Below, piece by piece: positions 9,601 through 17,582 of a stretch of 64,000 bases of DNA (its first letter is position 1; each line of letters starts with the position of its first letter). The DNA is taken from assembly GCF_029525575.1 (NCBI RefSeq), contig NZ_JAPDIA010000001.1:62001-126000 (forward strand), given 5' to 3'. The translations under genes were made by a program, and so were the position numbers. This DNA is from Cohnella rhizosphaerae (GTDB taxonomy: Bacteria > Bacillota > Bacilli > Paenibacillales > Paenibacillaceae). Under the pieces are notes generated by a model. The model ran no database searches. It was not told the origin of the DNA and was given only the letters and a program-made list of their open reading frames with translations.

Positions 9601-10516
9601 GATAATTATTGCCGTTGTTGCTGTCCCATTGGCCGAGACCGTTGTTGAAGCAGGCCTCAAGCTGCGTCGCAGAGCCGATATCGATCGTCTTCTTGGCGTA
9701 CCCCGTCGCCTCGGCCGCATCCATCACGATGCCGGGCGTCGTCGTCCAAGTCCCGCCTGCCGCACGATAGTGGATATAAGGCGTCGTATAGCCCTTCTTG
9801 TAGTAAATCGTTACTTTGTTCGTTGCGCCCGGCGCGTTCGTCGTCAACGTGACCGGGGCGCTGTCTGCCGACCAGTTGCCGGCGCTGTCCTTGGCCCGAA
9901 CCGTGTACGTGTAAGCCGTCGAGGCGGTCAGTCCGGTGTCGGTGAAGGACGTCCCCGTAACAGCGGTGCTTACGGCCGTGCCGTTGCGATAAATTCCGTA
10001 GCCCGCCAGGCCGCTGCCCCCGGCGTTGTCCGTGCTGGCCGACCACGAGAGCGACACCGTCGTATCCGTCTTGGCCGTGCTGGTCAGGTTGGCGGGTACG
10101 GACGGCGCGGTCGTATCGGGCGCGTCGGGATTCGTATCCGTCCATGTCGAGCCGGTATACCAGCCTTCCTTGTCGCGCAGCAGTCCCGCTTGCCCGGAAG
10201 CCGGCGTCTGGTGATTGCTGCTATCCTTAAAAATGACGCGCGCGCTCGTCGCGCCTGCGATCGTATAGCCGTACCAGCCGCCGCTCTCGGCGGTCATCGC
10301 GGGCGAAGAAGCCCAGACGGGCTCGGACACGGCCGGACTCGTCTGGTAATAATACAGCTGCGGCGCTCCCCATCCGCTAGGCGGCTTGAAGTGCACCTTC
10401 AGATCGGTGCCCGCGGCCTCCGCCGGCCGCTCCTGCGCGACCGGGCTAAGGATCGACAGCACGATCATGATCGCCGCCACGAGCCCGAGCCATTTTTGCC
10501 TGCTGCGTCGTTTCAT
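6668..10516 (-). CDS. Secreted multidomain alpha-amylase (GH13)
   Basis: Extracellular starch-degrading enzyme of about 1,280 residues. In order: signal peptide (1-35), a starch-binding-like domain (about 40-130), FN3 (134-226), a CBM25-like module (230-325), FN3, a second CBM25-like module (425-515), FN3, then the GH13 barrel (about 635-1190) and a C-terminal beta domain. The barrel shows QDVVYNHSS, the nucleophile region GVDGFRLDTAVH, the acid/base region FFMFGEVAAF and SSHDYG. The start at 10516 follows GAGGGG. Two FN3/CBM units are close copies, a common way such enzymes grow. A catabolite-repression-like site lies upstream at 10635. A long open frame on the opposite strand is an artefact of codon bias. 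Confidence 0.92.
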   Translation of the reverse strand: MKRRSRQKWLGLVAAIMIVLSILSPVAQERPAEAAGTDLKVHFKPPSGWGAPQLYYYQTSPAVSEPVWASSPAMTAESGGWYGYTIAGATSARVIFKDSSNHQTPASGQAGLLRDKEGWYTGSTWTDTNPDAPDTTAPSVPANLTSTAKTDTTVSLSWSASTDNAGGSGLAGYGIYRNGTAVSTAVTGTSFTDTGLTASTAYTYTVRAKDSAGNWSADSAPVTLTTNAPGATNKVTIYYKKGYTTPYIHYRAAGGTWTTTPGIVMDAAEATGYAKKTIDIGSATQLEACFNNGLGQWDSNNGNNYLFGIGTWTFNAGVITAGAPAGSSPDTTAPSVPAGLAVTAKTDSTISISWTASTDNAGGSGVAGYEVYKEGTLVDANVTATAYTFTGLTASTAYSLTVLAKDAAGNKSAQSTALSATTSAVGTGNQATVYYYKTTRGWSQVNLHYAPTGGTWTTSPGVAMSEEACTDWTKLTVNLGSATSMKAAFNNGTAWDNNNGNNYTIGTGITTVRDGVVTANAAVPCQPLPPDTTPPSVPAGVTASATNLTISLSWTASTDNAGGRGVDGYEITRTGGTLGQKTYTTTQTSFSESNLEAQTTYAYTVKAYDKAVPANKSAASAAATAKTGDAPLPSAGGTPLGGDAREDSIYFVVTARFNDGDTSNNRGGQLNVKSGNAANNDPMFRGDFKGLMEKLDYVKALGFSAIWITPVVLNRSDYDFHGYHGYDFYRVDPRLESSGASYQDLINAAHNKGIKIYQDVVYNHSSRWGAKGLFTPTVFGIRDAQWSWYYDEKIPGQEYDGLYPTGVSAKTYNGDLWSTAAPANNTCANWGTPTNNYSSEGYRIYNCQWPSPTSGMFPSTLYHQCWIGNWEGEDARSCWLHEDLADFNTENAQVQDYLIGAYNNFIDMGVDGFRLDTAVHIPRTTWNRRFLPAAQTHSATKFGASGQNFFMFGEVAAFVNDKWNRGSVNHSAQFYTWKERQTYSADDAAASLEMYNYEQQQGTANQPTSNNAFLQGNNYHTPDHSQASGMNVIDMRMHMNFSDAYNAFTNGKDSDDSYNDATYNVMYVSSHDYGPNKSSTAYNGGTDAWAENMSLMWTFRGIPTIMYGDEIEFQAGKTIDCGSSCPLATTRRAYFGDHLAGTVVASGFGQVASATGQVATTLQQPLVKHLQRLNMIRRQIPALQKGQYSTDGISGGMAFKRRFTDSGKGVDSFALVTISGSASYTGIPNGTYKDAITGDVKTVTNGTMSVSLSGKGNLRVYVLDLPGNPAPGKIGTDGPYLK

Positions 10517-10634
10517 TTGTTCATTCCCCTCTCTATATTCCATTTCCTTTTCGCTTTTCGCTCACATTAATGCGCTTACATTTCAAGCGAAGCCTTATGC
10601 CTGCGCTTACATCTCCTTCCTTTGTCGATGCTTG

Positions 10635-10648
10635 CGAAAACGTTTGCA
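10635..10648. promoter_or_regulatory. Probable cre site (CcpA) upstream of the amylase
   Basis: CGAAAACGTTTGCA matches the consensus TGWAARCGYTWNCW at 13 of 14 positions. It lies 119 bases before the amylase start, the right place for glucose repression through CcpA. The 10517-11030 gap holds no gene. Confidence 0.6.
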
Positions 10649-10737
10649 CAAATAACAAAACGTCGACGTTGAAACGGTTAAGCCGGGCCCAATCGAATCG
10701 TAGCATCCCGCTTGCGAACGCGTCAACAAGTTTTTTT

Positions 10738-10749
10738 GAAACCGGTTTC
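10738..10749. promoter_or_regulatory. Palindromic operator-like site
   Basis: GAAACCGGTTTC is a perfect 12-base palindrome with a central CG, the style bound by LacI-family repressors such as maltose regulators. It sits 222 bases upstream of the amylase start. No repressor gene of that family is nearby, so the binder is unknown. Confidence 0.4.
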
Positions 10750-11030
10750 CCTCTTTCGGGCGGACTGTCGATTTTCGCGCGAAATTATTTCATTCGCCCG
10801 CTTACGCAGCTCTCGGGACCGCATTTTTGCGCATGAAAAAAAACGATCGGCGATCGCTTTGATCATTCAGCCGCTCGCGTAAGGCAGTTGCACCATTATT
10901 GTGCTATCGGACCTGCCGCCGACCGCGCGCAGTCTCGCTCGCTCCGCAGTTCCACCCTAATGTCCCTATCGCGCCTGCCGCCGATTGCAGGAGCCGCGCC
11001 TGCGCCGAAGCCCAAACACGCCCCCTAAGC

Positions 11031-11669
11031 CTAGTTCCGGATCGCGTCGAACGAACGTATATGTCCCATCGCCATGTCCAGCGCGGCGCGAAGCGGCGGG
11101 GTCTCCCGGCGTACCTGGGTCAGCAGGAGGCCGCCTTGCAGCGCCGCAAGCAAGCCGAGCGCAAGGCGGGCCGGATCCGCCTCGGGCGCGAGCTTGCCCC
11201 GTTCGCGCATCGTCTGCAAGCCAGCCCGGATGCGCGCCTCCCATCGCGCGAAGCCCGCCGCCAGCCCGTCGCGCGCTTCGGGCTCCAGCTCCGACAGTTC
11301 GCTCGCCAGCGAGCCGATCGGACAGCCGCCCCGGCAGTGCCGTTGCTCCTGCAGCGCAACGATCGCGTCGCACCAGGTCTGCAGCGCCTCGAAGCTGTCG
11401 AGCCGGCTGAGCAGAGGCTGCTGCGCCTCCAGCACCTCGTCGATCTGATGCTCGACGACGGCCAGCACCAGTTCCTTTTTCTCTTTAAAGTAATGGTAAA
11501 GCTGCGAAGCGCTCACGCGCGCAGCGCGCTGCACGTCCTCCACGGTTGTGCCCGCGACGCCATGCTCGAACATAAGCGCGGCTGCTTCCGCAACGATTCG
11601 CGTCCTCGTCTGTTTTCCTTTAGCCGTCAGGCGCGGCCGCATTTTCGCGTTTCGGTTAGTAGTTTCCAT
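11031..11669 (-). CDS. TetR-family transcriptional regulator
   Basis: Repressor of 212 residues. The N-terminal helix-turn-helix is clear: TRIVAEAAALMFEHGVAGTT followed by SASQLYHYFKEKKEL. The C-terminal half is the ligand and dimer domain and contains CRGGCPIG, as in the TetR_C group where two cysteines could sense oxidants or thiol reagents. It is divergent from a peroxiredoxin-like gene that starts 132 bases away, so control of that gene and of itself is likely. Confidence 0.88.
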   Translation of the reverse strand: METTNRNAKMRPRLTAKGKQTRTRIVAEAAALMFEHGVAGTTVEDVQRAARVSASQLYHYFKEKKELVLAVVEHQIDEVLEAQQPLLSRLDSFEALQTWCDAIVALQEQRHCRGGCPIGSLASELSELEPEARDGLAAGFARWEARIRAGLQTMRERGKLAPEADPARLALGLLAALQGGLLLTQVRRETPPLRAALDMAMGHIRSFDAIRN

Positions 11670-11693
11670 ACCGATATCTTAGCAAAAATGGAG

Positions 11694-11722
11694 TTGACAA
11701 TCCAGAAAACGAAGACTAAGAT
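11694..11722 (+). promoter_or_regulatory. Sigma-A type promoter of the peroxiredoxin gene
   Basis: TTGACA and TAAGAT are separated by 17 bases, a near-consensus housekeeping promoter pointing at the peroxiredoxin gene. It overlaps the short gap to the divergent TetR gene, where a repressor would act. Confidence 0.75.
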
Positions 11723-11801
11723 TAGTGCAAGCCATAAAATGGATCGTTCACTCCATAATTAAAAACTTTTACTAAACCTCGACTTAGAACGGAGAATGAG
11801 C

Positions 11802-12446
11802 ATGCGCTTGCGCGAGACGCTGGATGAAATGAAGAGACAATTCGAGGCGAGCACGCCCCTGGAAGCGCAAACCGCGCTTTACGGCCTGATCCGGGCGCAG
11901 CAAGCTTCCGCGAAGCCGTTCGGCCTGCAGGTCGGCGAGAAAGCCAAGGACTTTGCCCTGACCGACGCGAACGGGCGCGAAGTCAGCCTTTACGAACAGC
12001 TGTCGTCCGGCCCCGTCGTTCTGACCTTTTATCGCGGCGGCTGGTGCCCATACTGCAGCCGACAGCTTCGTGCGTACCAGCAAGTGCTGCCCCGGATCGA
12101 AGCGTTGGGCGCCAGGCTGATGGCGGTGAGTCCGCAGGGTCCCGACCAGACGCTGTCGCAGGCGGAGAAGGACGAACTGCGTTTTCATGTGCTCAGCGAC
12201 CGTCACGGATTGGTCGCGGCGAGCTACCGTATTTTATACGACGTGCCCGAAGACGTCCAGGCCGTCCTTCAGCAAGGGTTCGGTCTCGACTTGGCCGAAT
12301 ACAATGCGACGGACCGCTGGATCCTTCCCGTGCCTTCCACGTTCATGATCGACGAGAGCGGCATCGTGCGCTCCGCCTACGTGAATCCGGACTTCATGCA
12401 GCGATTCGAGCCGGACGATATTATCAGCGAATTAAGCAAACTGTAA
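11802..12446 (+). CDS. Peroxiredoxin-like protein (AhpC/TSA family)
   Basis: Thioredoxin-fold peroxide or thiol reductase of about 214 residues. The active-site segment is FYRGGWCPYCSRQL, with Cys-Pro-Tyr-Cys where AhpC proteins have the peroxidatic cysteine. An N-terminal helical extension (RLRETLDEMKRQFEA) is typical of this subgroup. Of two ATGs, the one at 11802 is 7 bases from GGAG and is preferred over the one at 11796. It is divergent from the TetR gene and ends at a strong terminator. Probable role: detoxification of organic peroxides. Confidence 0.85.
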   Translation: MRLRETLDEMKRQFEASTPLEAQTALYGLIRAQQASAKPFGLQVGEKAKDFALTDANGREVSLYEQLSSGPVVLTFYRGGWCPYCSRQLRAYQQVLPRIEALGARLMAVSPQGPDQTLSQAEKDELRFHVLSDRHGLVAASYRILYDVPEDVQAVLQQGFGLDLAEYNATDRWILPVPSTFMIDESGIVRSAYVNPDFMQRFEPDDIISELSKL

Positions 12447-12462
12447 CTGACAGGCAGAGATA

Positions 12463-12508
12463 AAAAAAAACGGGACGAAACGGCGCATTCGCCGTTTTAT
12501 CCCGTTTT
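12463..12508. terminator. Bidirectional terminator
   Basis: AAAACGGGACGAAACGGCG pairs with CGCCGTTTTATCCCGTTTT around CATT. It serves the peroxiredoxin gene and the convergent binding-protein gene. Confidence 0.9.
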
Positions 12509-12567
12509 CCATTTCCGCTGTCGCGCCTGCCAAATGCACGTTCGGCAGCGACACTACCGCTTCAAGC

Positions 12568-13925
12568 TTATTTGGCCTTCTTCAAAAATTCGTTGTGCCG
12601 GCTCACCATCGCGGCGACCGTCGCATCGAGGTTCTGCGAACCAAGGAAGTACTTCTCGTATTCCTGCGCGCGAAGGTCCATGACCTCCTGCGGCACGGAA
12701 CGAACGAAGGTCGGCGTCTTGTTGTCGAAGATGACGTACATGAGCGAGTCTTTATCGTACGTGTCGGCCTTGTCGCCGAGCATGCTCGCGAGCGCCGCGT
12801 CCTGGTCGGCGTCTTTGGACGCCGGCAGCCGTCCGCCTGCGGCCATCGGCGCCATGCCGCCGTCCGCGTACCACTTCAGGAACTCCCAGGCGGCGGCCTG
12901 GTTTTTGGACTTGGCGTTGATCGAGATATAATCGCCGATGCCGCCGCGCGTCACATAACCTTCGGGTTCGTCCTGGAGATGCGGGACAGGCGCGAAAGCG
13001 ATCTTGAAGTCGCGCGGATAATCGGTGAAGTTGTTGGAGCTGCGGAGCAGCCAGGCCCCGATGTTCAGCATCGGCACCTCGCCGCTCAGGAACATTTGCT
13101 CGACCGGCATCTTGCTCGTCAACTGCTCGCCGAGCGGCGGCGTCGTCTTGTCGTCCTGCATCATGCCGTTCAGCGATTCAAGCCACTTGCGGACGAGCGG
13201 GTGATCCAGGTTCGAAGTGCCGTCGGCTTTCGTGTAGCCGTCCTTGAACAGCACGGCGTCGACGGGATCGGCGTACGGCTCGGTATTCTGGATGAAGCCG
13301 TAGCCGTCGCCTTTCTTGAGCTTTTTTGGCGTATTCGCGCATCTCGTCCCAGGTCCAGTCCTTCGGCACAGCGAGGCCGACCGCATCCAACGCGTCCTTG
13401 TTGAGCGCCACGAAGTAAGCGCTTTTCGTCGTGGGTATGCCGTAGAACTTGCCGTCGATCTTCCAGCCTGCGGCATCGGCGCCCATCTTTTCGTCGATGT
13501 TGTAATCGGCGTATTGGCTCAGGTCCGCCGCGAAGCCGGATTCGACGCGTTTGGCCGTTTGGGACAACGTATAATTGACGTAGAGATCGACGTCCTGACC
13601 GGTCATCATCGCCGTGTCGAGCTTGAGGTTGCCTTCGTCGTCATTAACGTAGCGCACGTATTCGATCTGGATGTCGGGATGCGATTTGTTCCAATTGTCC
13701 ATGACCTCCTGCGGTCCGGCTTCCGGCGGCACCCCGCCCCACATCTTCAGCTTGACCGTGCCGCCGTTCGCCTTCGTTCCGGCCGGAGCCGATGAAGACG
13801 CTTCCGTTTTGCCGCTTGCCGCAGGACTCGCGTTCCCGCCGTTATCGTTGTTGCCGCAGCCTGCCATCGCGCCCGTTACGAGCGCCAGCGAAGCGATGCC
13901 TGCCAGCCAGCCTTTTTTTTGTCAC
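12568..13925 (-). CDS. Sugar-binding lipoprotein of an ABC transporter (frameshifted twice)
   Basis: Extracellular solute-binding protein, family 1, about 450 residues. Removing one base from the eight-T run at 13913-13920 gives a lipoprotein signal MTKKGWLAGIASLAL... ending in the lipobox AMAGC; it would start with GTG at 13925 behind GGGAGGG. A second +1 in the six-T run at 13322-13327 joins MREYAKK to LKKGDGYGF. The mature part has the usual N-lobe (LKMWGGVPPE) and IPTTKSAYFVALNKDAL. It lies close to the two-component genes at 14070-16725 transcribed in the same direction, so these may sense the same sugar. No permease genes are adjacent. Confidence 0.85.
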
Positions 13926-14069
13926 CAGAGACGCCCTCCCCGAATGTACCGGTATTGTTGTGTGCAGCTCAAGGATAGCAGGACGGCAAGGCTGTCCATA
14001 AGTAACAGAATGATGTTCTCGATGGAACAGATATACACAATCCGGCTGCCGCCCTGTCGCCTGCGACGA

Positions 14070-14909
14070 TCAAATCGTTCTATGATTCCGGTACTGGCTC
14101 GGCGTCGTCCCGGTCATGCGCTTGAAAATTTTAATGAAATAGTTGTCGTTCATGAAGCCGACGCGCTGGCCGATCCGGTTGACCGGCAGATCGGTGCTCA
14201 TCAAGAGCTCGATCGCTTTGTCCACGCGCGTGCGATGCAAATAGTGGATCAGCGTCTGACCTGTCTTTTTCTTGAACAGCGCGCTGACGTAGTTTTCGCC
14301 CATCATGACGTAGCGGGACAGCGATCCCAGCGTGATATCCTGATCGTAATGCTGCTCGATGTATTGAATGATCTTGTTCACCTCGGGATGCGTGATCCGC
14401 TCGCGCTCCAAGAGCTGCGGTCGCGACGCCGACGGTTGGTGCGAAGCCGACGGTTGGTGCGAAGCCCCAGGCTGATGCGACGCCGAAGGCTGAAGCGCCC
14501 CTCCAGGTCGCGCCGCGGCGGCAGCCGAGCCGCCCGACAGCTCCCGGCTCACCTTCGCCAGCGTCTCGCGCAGATCCTTCACGCTCATCGACAGCTTCAG
14601 AATATAGTTGGACGCGCCGTACTCCATCGCCTGTCGCATCGCCTCGAAGTCGCCGATGCAGGTCAGCATGACGAACTTGGAGCCGATGCCGGCGTCCCGC
14701 GTCTCCTTCAGCAGCGCCAGGCCGTCCATTTTCGGCATGACGATGTCGCAAAGGACGAGGTCGGGCGGATCCCGCTTGAGCAGCGCCAGCGCCTCGACGC
14801 CGTTGCTCGCTTCGCCGGCCAGCGTGAAGCCCATGTCCTCCCAGCGGATGATCTCCTTGACCGATTCGCGGACGAACGTCTCGTCCTCGACCAGCAGCAC
14901 CTTGTACAT
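14070..14909 (-). CDS. Response regulator with AraC output domain (YesN type)
   Basis: Receiver domain at residues 1-120 with the phospho-acceptor Asp in LVLCDIVMPKMDG and the Lys in NYILKLSMS. Then comes a flexible linker with repeated ASHQP units and a C-terminal AraC helix-turn-helix pair (ITLGSLSRYVMMGENYVSAL and RIGQRVGFMNDNYF). At 279 residues it is shorter than usual YesN proteins, lacking the middle region. The stop of the kinase gene lies 3 bases before its ATG, so the two are one operon. It likely controls a sugar uptake gene set such as the adjacent binding protein. Confidence 0.9.
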   Translation of the reverse strand: MYKVLLVEDETFVRESVKEIIRWEDMGFTLAGEASNGVEALALLKRDPPDLVLCDIVMPKMDGLALLKETRDAGIGSKFVMLTCIGDFEAMRQAMEYGASNYILKLSMSVKDLRETLAKVSRELSGGSAAAAARPGGALQPSASHQPGASHQPSASHQPSASRPQLLERERITHPEVNKIIQYIEQHYDQDITLGSLSRYVMMGENYVSALFKKKTGQTLIHYLHRTRVDKAIELLMSTDLPVNRIGQRVGFMNDNYFIKIFKRMTGTTPSQYRNHRTI

Positions 14910-14912
14910 CGC

Positions 14913-16725
14913 TTACGCCTCCTTTTCGTCATGACGGCCGACCGCGCCAGCACCGCTCTCGTAAGGCGGGGACAGCAGCAGCGGCAGTCGCAGCCGGCAC
15001 AGGGTCCCGCGAGCAAGCGGCACGACGTCGAGCTCCCCCCTTGTCCTTGAACAGCAGCCGCAGCCGCTCCCGGACGTTGTCCAGCCCGATGCCCGGCCGC
15101 TTGCGCCCTTCCTCTCGGCTGCGTCTCGACTGCTCGAGACCGACGCCGTTGTCCTCGACCTCCAGCGCCAGCCTGTCCGGATATTCTGCATCCCGATCCA
15201 TTCGAATCCAGATGCGTCCGCCCTCCTGCATGTCGGCGATGCCGTGCCGGATCGCATTGTCGACGAGCGGCTGAAGGCTCAGCTTGGGAACGAGCGCGTA
15301 GACGAGCGACTCGTCGTAGCTGAATTCGATGTCGAAGCGGTTGCCGTACCGGATCTGCTGAATGTACAGGAAGGCGCGGGTCAGCTCGATCTCGTCCTTC
15401 AGGTAGATGAGATCCACGTCCGAATTCAGGCTCGTCTCCAGCAGTTTGCCTAGCGACAGGCAAATCTCCACGGTCTCTTCGCTGCCGCCGCGCAAGCCGA
15501 TCCATTTTAGCGTGTTGAGCGTATTCAGCAAAAAATGGGGGTCCATCTGGGCGAGCAGCATTTGAAAATGCACGGCATCCTTCTGCCGTTCCTCCGCCCG
15601 CAGACGCTGGATCAGCCCGTTCATATCGACCATCATCGTGTTGAAGGTGCGGGTCAGCTCCAATATTTCGCCTTTGTAATTTTTCTCCGGCAGCCGAATC
15701 CGCAGGTCCTTGCGGACAGCCTCCTTCATTTTCAGCTGCATGCGGGAGAGCGGGCGCGTGAACGTATAGGCGAGCATGAACGCGACGGCGACGAATGCGG
15801 CGGTGATGACGAAAAACGTGACGAAATATTGCCGTTTCAGGCTCTCGATCTCGTTAAACAACACCTGCAGCGGGATGCGGTCCACCAAATACCAGTCCAG
15901 CGAGGACAGGTAGCTGTAGTTGACCAGCGCATCTCTGCGCTTGTCGATCCGATACCCGTTGTCCGGGGTGCGGGAGACGGCTTCGACCGCTTCCTTCGAC
16001 AGCTCCGAACCGGGCATGGATCTGGCGATCGTCTCTCCTTTTCTCGTCATGATAAAGTAGGCCTGGTCGCTCTCCGACTTTTGCAGCATGGACTGGAACC
16101 AGAAGGAAAAATCGATGCTGATCCGCGCCAGCCCGTAGGCTCGGTTGCCGCGGTCCCGCAGTTCGGCGTAAAGCGACAGCAGCATCGGACTTTTGGAAAT
16201 GTCGCGCGACACGTAATTTTCATCGTCCGGCACCCAAAGGTAAGACGCCTTCGTCTCTCGCATGGCGGCGAACGACGCGTTCGAGGCGATCGTGTCGTAG
16301 TCGAGCGGCCGTCGCGGCTGATAGGACGTATAGACATGGCCGCGATCGTCGAGCAGCGTGAAGTATACGGACGGATTGTAAAGGAAAAAGCTGTTGTTCA
16401 AGCCTTTGAACTTGTCCTCCATCAGCTCCTTGTTGTCCAGCACGGAATGACGTTCCGGCTCCTGCAAAATCTGCCGGACCTCGGTATCCTGCTCGAGGAA
16501 AATCAGCGTCTTGAACGCGATGCTGAGCTGGTCTTCAAGAGAGCGATGCAAATTGTCCAGCTGCTCGTGGCTTTGCTCGCTCACTTTTTGCTGAACGAGC
16601 GATTCGATCTTCCTGTAGTTGTAAATGTTCAAAATGCTGAACGGGAGCAAAATGACGAGCACGAACGCCGCGAACAGCCGATATTTGAGCTTATGGGGAA
16701 CGAGATGTGACAGCAAGCCCCGCAT
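14913..16725 (-). CDS. Sensor histidine kinase (YesM type, frameshifted)
   Basis: Membrane kinase of about 604 residues. It has a transmembrane segment near 20-40 (LFAAFVLVILLPFSILNIY), an extracellular dCache-like sensor, a second membrane helix near 300, HAMP, the phosphoacceptor in AQMDPHFLLNTLNTLKW (His_kinase domain) and an ATPase domain with LVDNAIRHG and GIGLDNVRERL. The frame breaks in the six-C run at 15035-15040; taking out one base continues GELDVVPLARG and ends at 14913, three bases before the regulator gene. The ATG at 16725 follows AAAGGGG; longer frames upstream look non-coding. Confidence 0.9.
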
Positions 16726-16908
16726 GTTGAGCGACCCCTTTGCGCCAAGTGGTGACCTCATTATAACATCGGGCGGACATTCCTTCGGCTTTCGCGCGGA
16801 AGGATCACCAAATCGTAGGATCGGACGGTAAAAATCATCAAATCGTTCTATCCGGCGCAAGCCGGCGGAAACTCGGATTTGCCCAAAAGTTGCCACGATC
16901 GCGACGCG

Positions 16909-16952
16909 AAAAAGCCCGTCCCCCCCCCTTTATTGAAGGAGGAACGGGCTTC
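16909..16952 (-). terminator. Terminator after the DUF948 gene
   Basis: AAGCCCGT pairs with ACGGGCTT and the minus strand ends in TTTTT. The loop includes an eight-C run. It lies just beyond the reconstructed stop at 16972. Confidence 0.75.
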
Positions 16953-16971
16953 ATACGCGGCGCCGCGACGG

Positions 16972-17350
16972 CTATTTGACCTTGACGCGAAGCTGCGGTG
17001 TCTCCGATCCGGATGCGAGCCGCTCCGGCGAGGACGGGATGCCAGCCGCTTTTTTTGACCGACTCGGTTACCGTCTGGATCACTTCTCCGACGTCGTGCG
17101 CCGATTCGAACAGCGGATCGATCGTCCGCATCTTCCCTTTGACGTCGCGGGTCACCTGATTGGCGTTGCGGATGAGCTGAGAAGCCTCCTGCGTCAATCC
17201 ATGAACCGCGTTCCTCACCTCGGCTAGCGTCTTGTTCGTCTCCGCGAGCGTCGTCATTCCTCTGCGCAGCGTCAGAATCAAGTACAAGGCCAGCCCGGCA
17301 AAAGCGATCGCGGCGACCGCGACGCTGATTTGAATGACCATTTTCAGCAC
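16972..17350 (-). CDS. DUF948 membrane-associated protein (frameshifted)
   Basis: Small protein with one N-terminal membrane helix (VVAAIAFAGLALYLILTL-like) and a long amphipathic helical region (LAETNKTLAEVRNAVHGL) typical of DUF948 proteins, often called general stress proteins. The frame breaks in the seven-T run at 17050-17056. Removing one base gives SVKKAAGIPSSPERL and an end at LRVKVK, stopping at 16972, a better tail than the long arginine-rich one read otherwise. The start is probably GTG at 17350, seven bases after AGGAGG; ATG at 17341 is the alternative. Confidence 0.7.
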
Positions 17351-17582
17351 CCCCTCTCCTCCTCACTGTATGTCCGGAGGGAGCGGGACATTCCTTTGCC
17401 GGCCATACCGGCCGTCGATCATCGCCGCTTCTGCGAGGCTGTCCGGTATACGCTGGAAAAAGCCCCGGAGCAAGATGGTCGAAAACGCGATCGAGCCGGT
17501 CGTGTACAGCAGGATGAGCGACAGGAGGGATTTTTTTGCATCTTCCTCATGAACTTTTTAGCATGAAGCCGCTGAATTTGCA

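Noticed and set aside
6662..9601. 979-codon open frame on the plus strand opposite the amylase
   Set aside because: Arginine- and valine-rich shadow of the GC-rich amylase gene; no start site or family.
12568..13925. Binding-protein gene as a true pseudogene
   Set aside because: Both breaks are +1 in long runs and correction gives a perfect lipoprotein signal and continuous family sequence.
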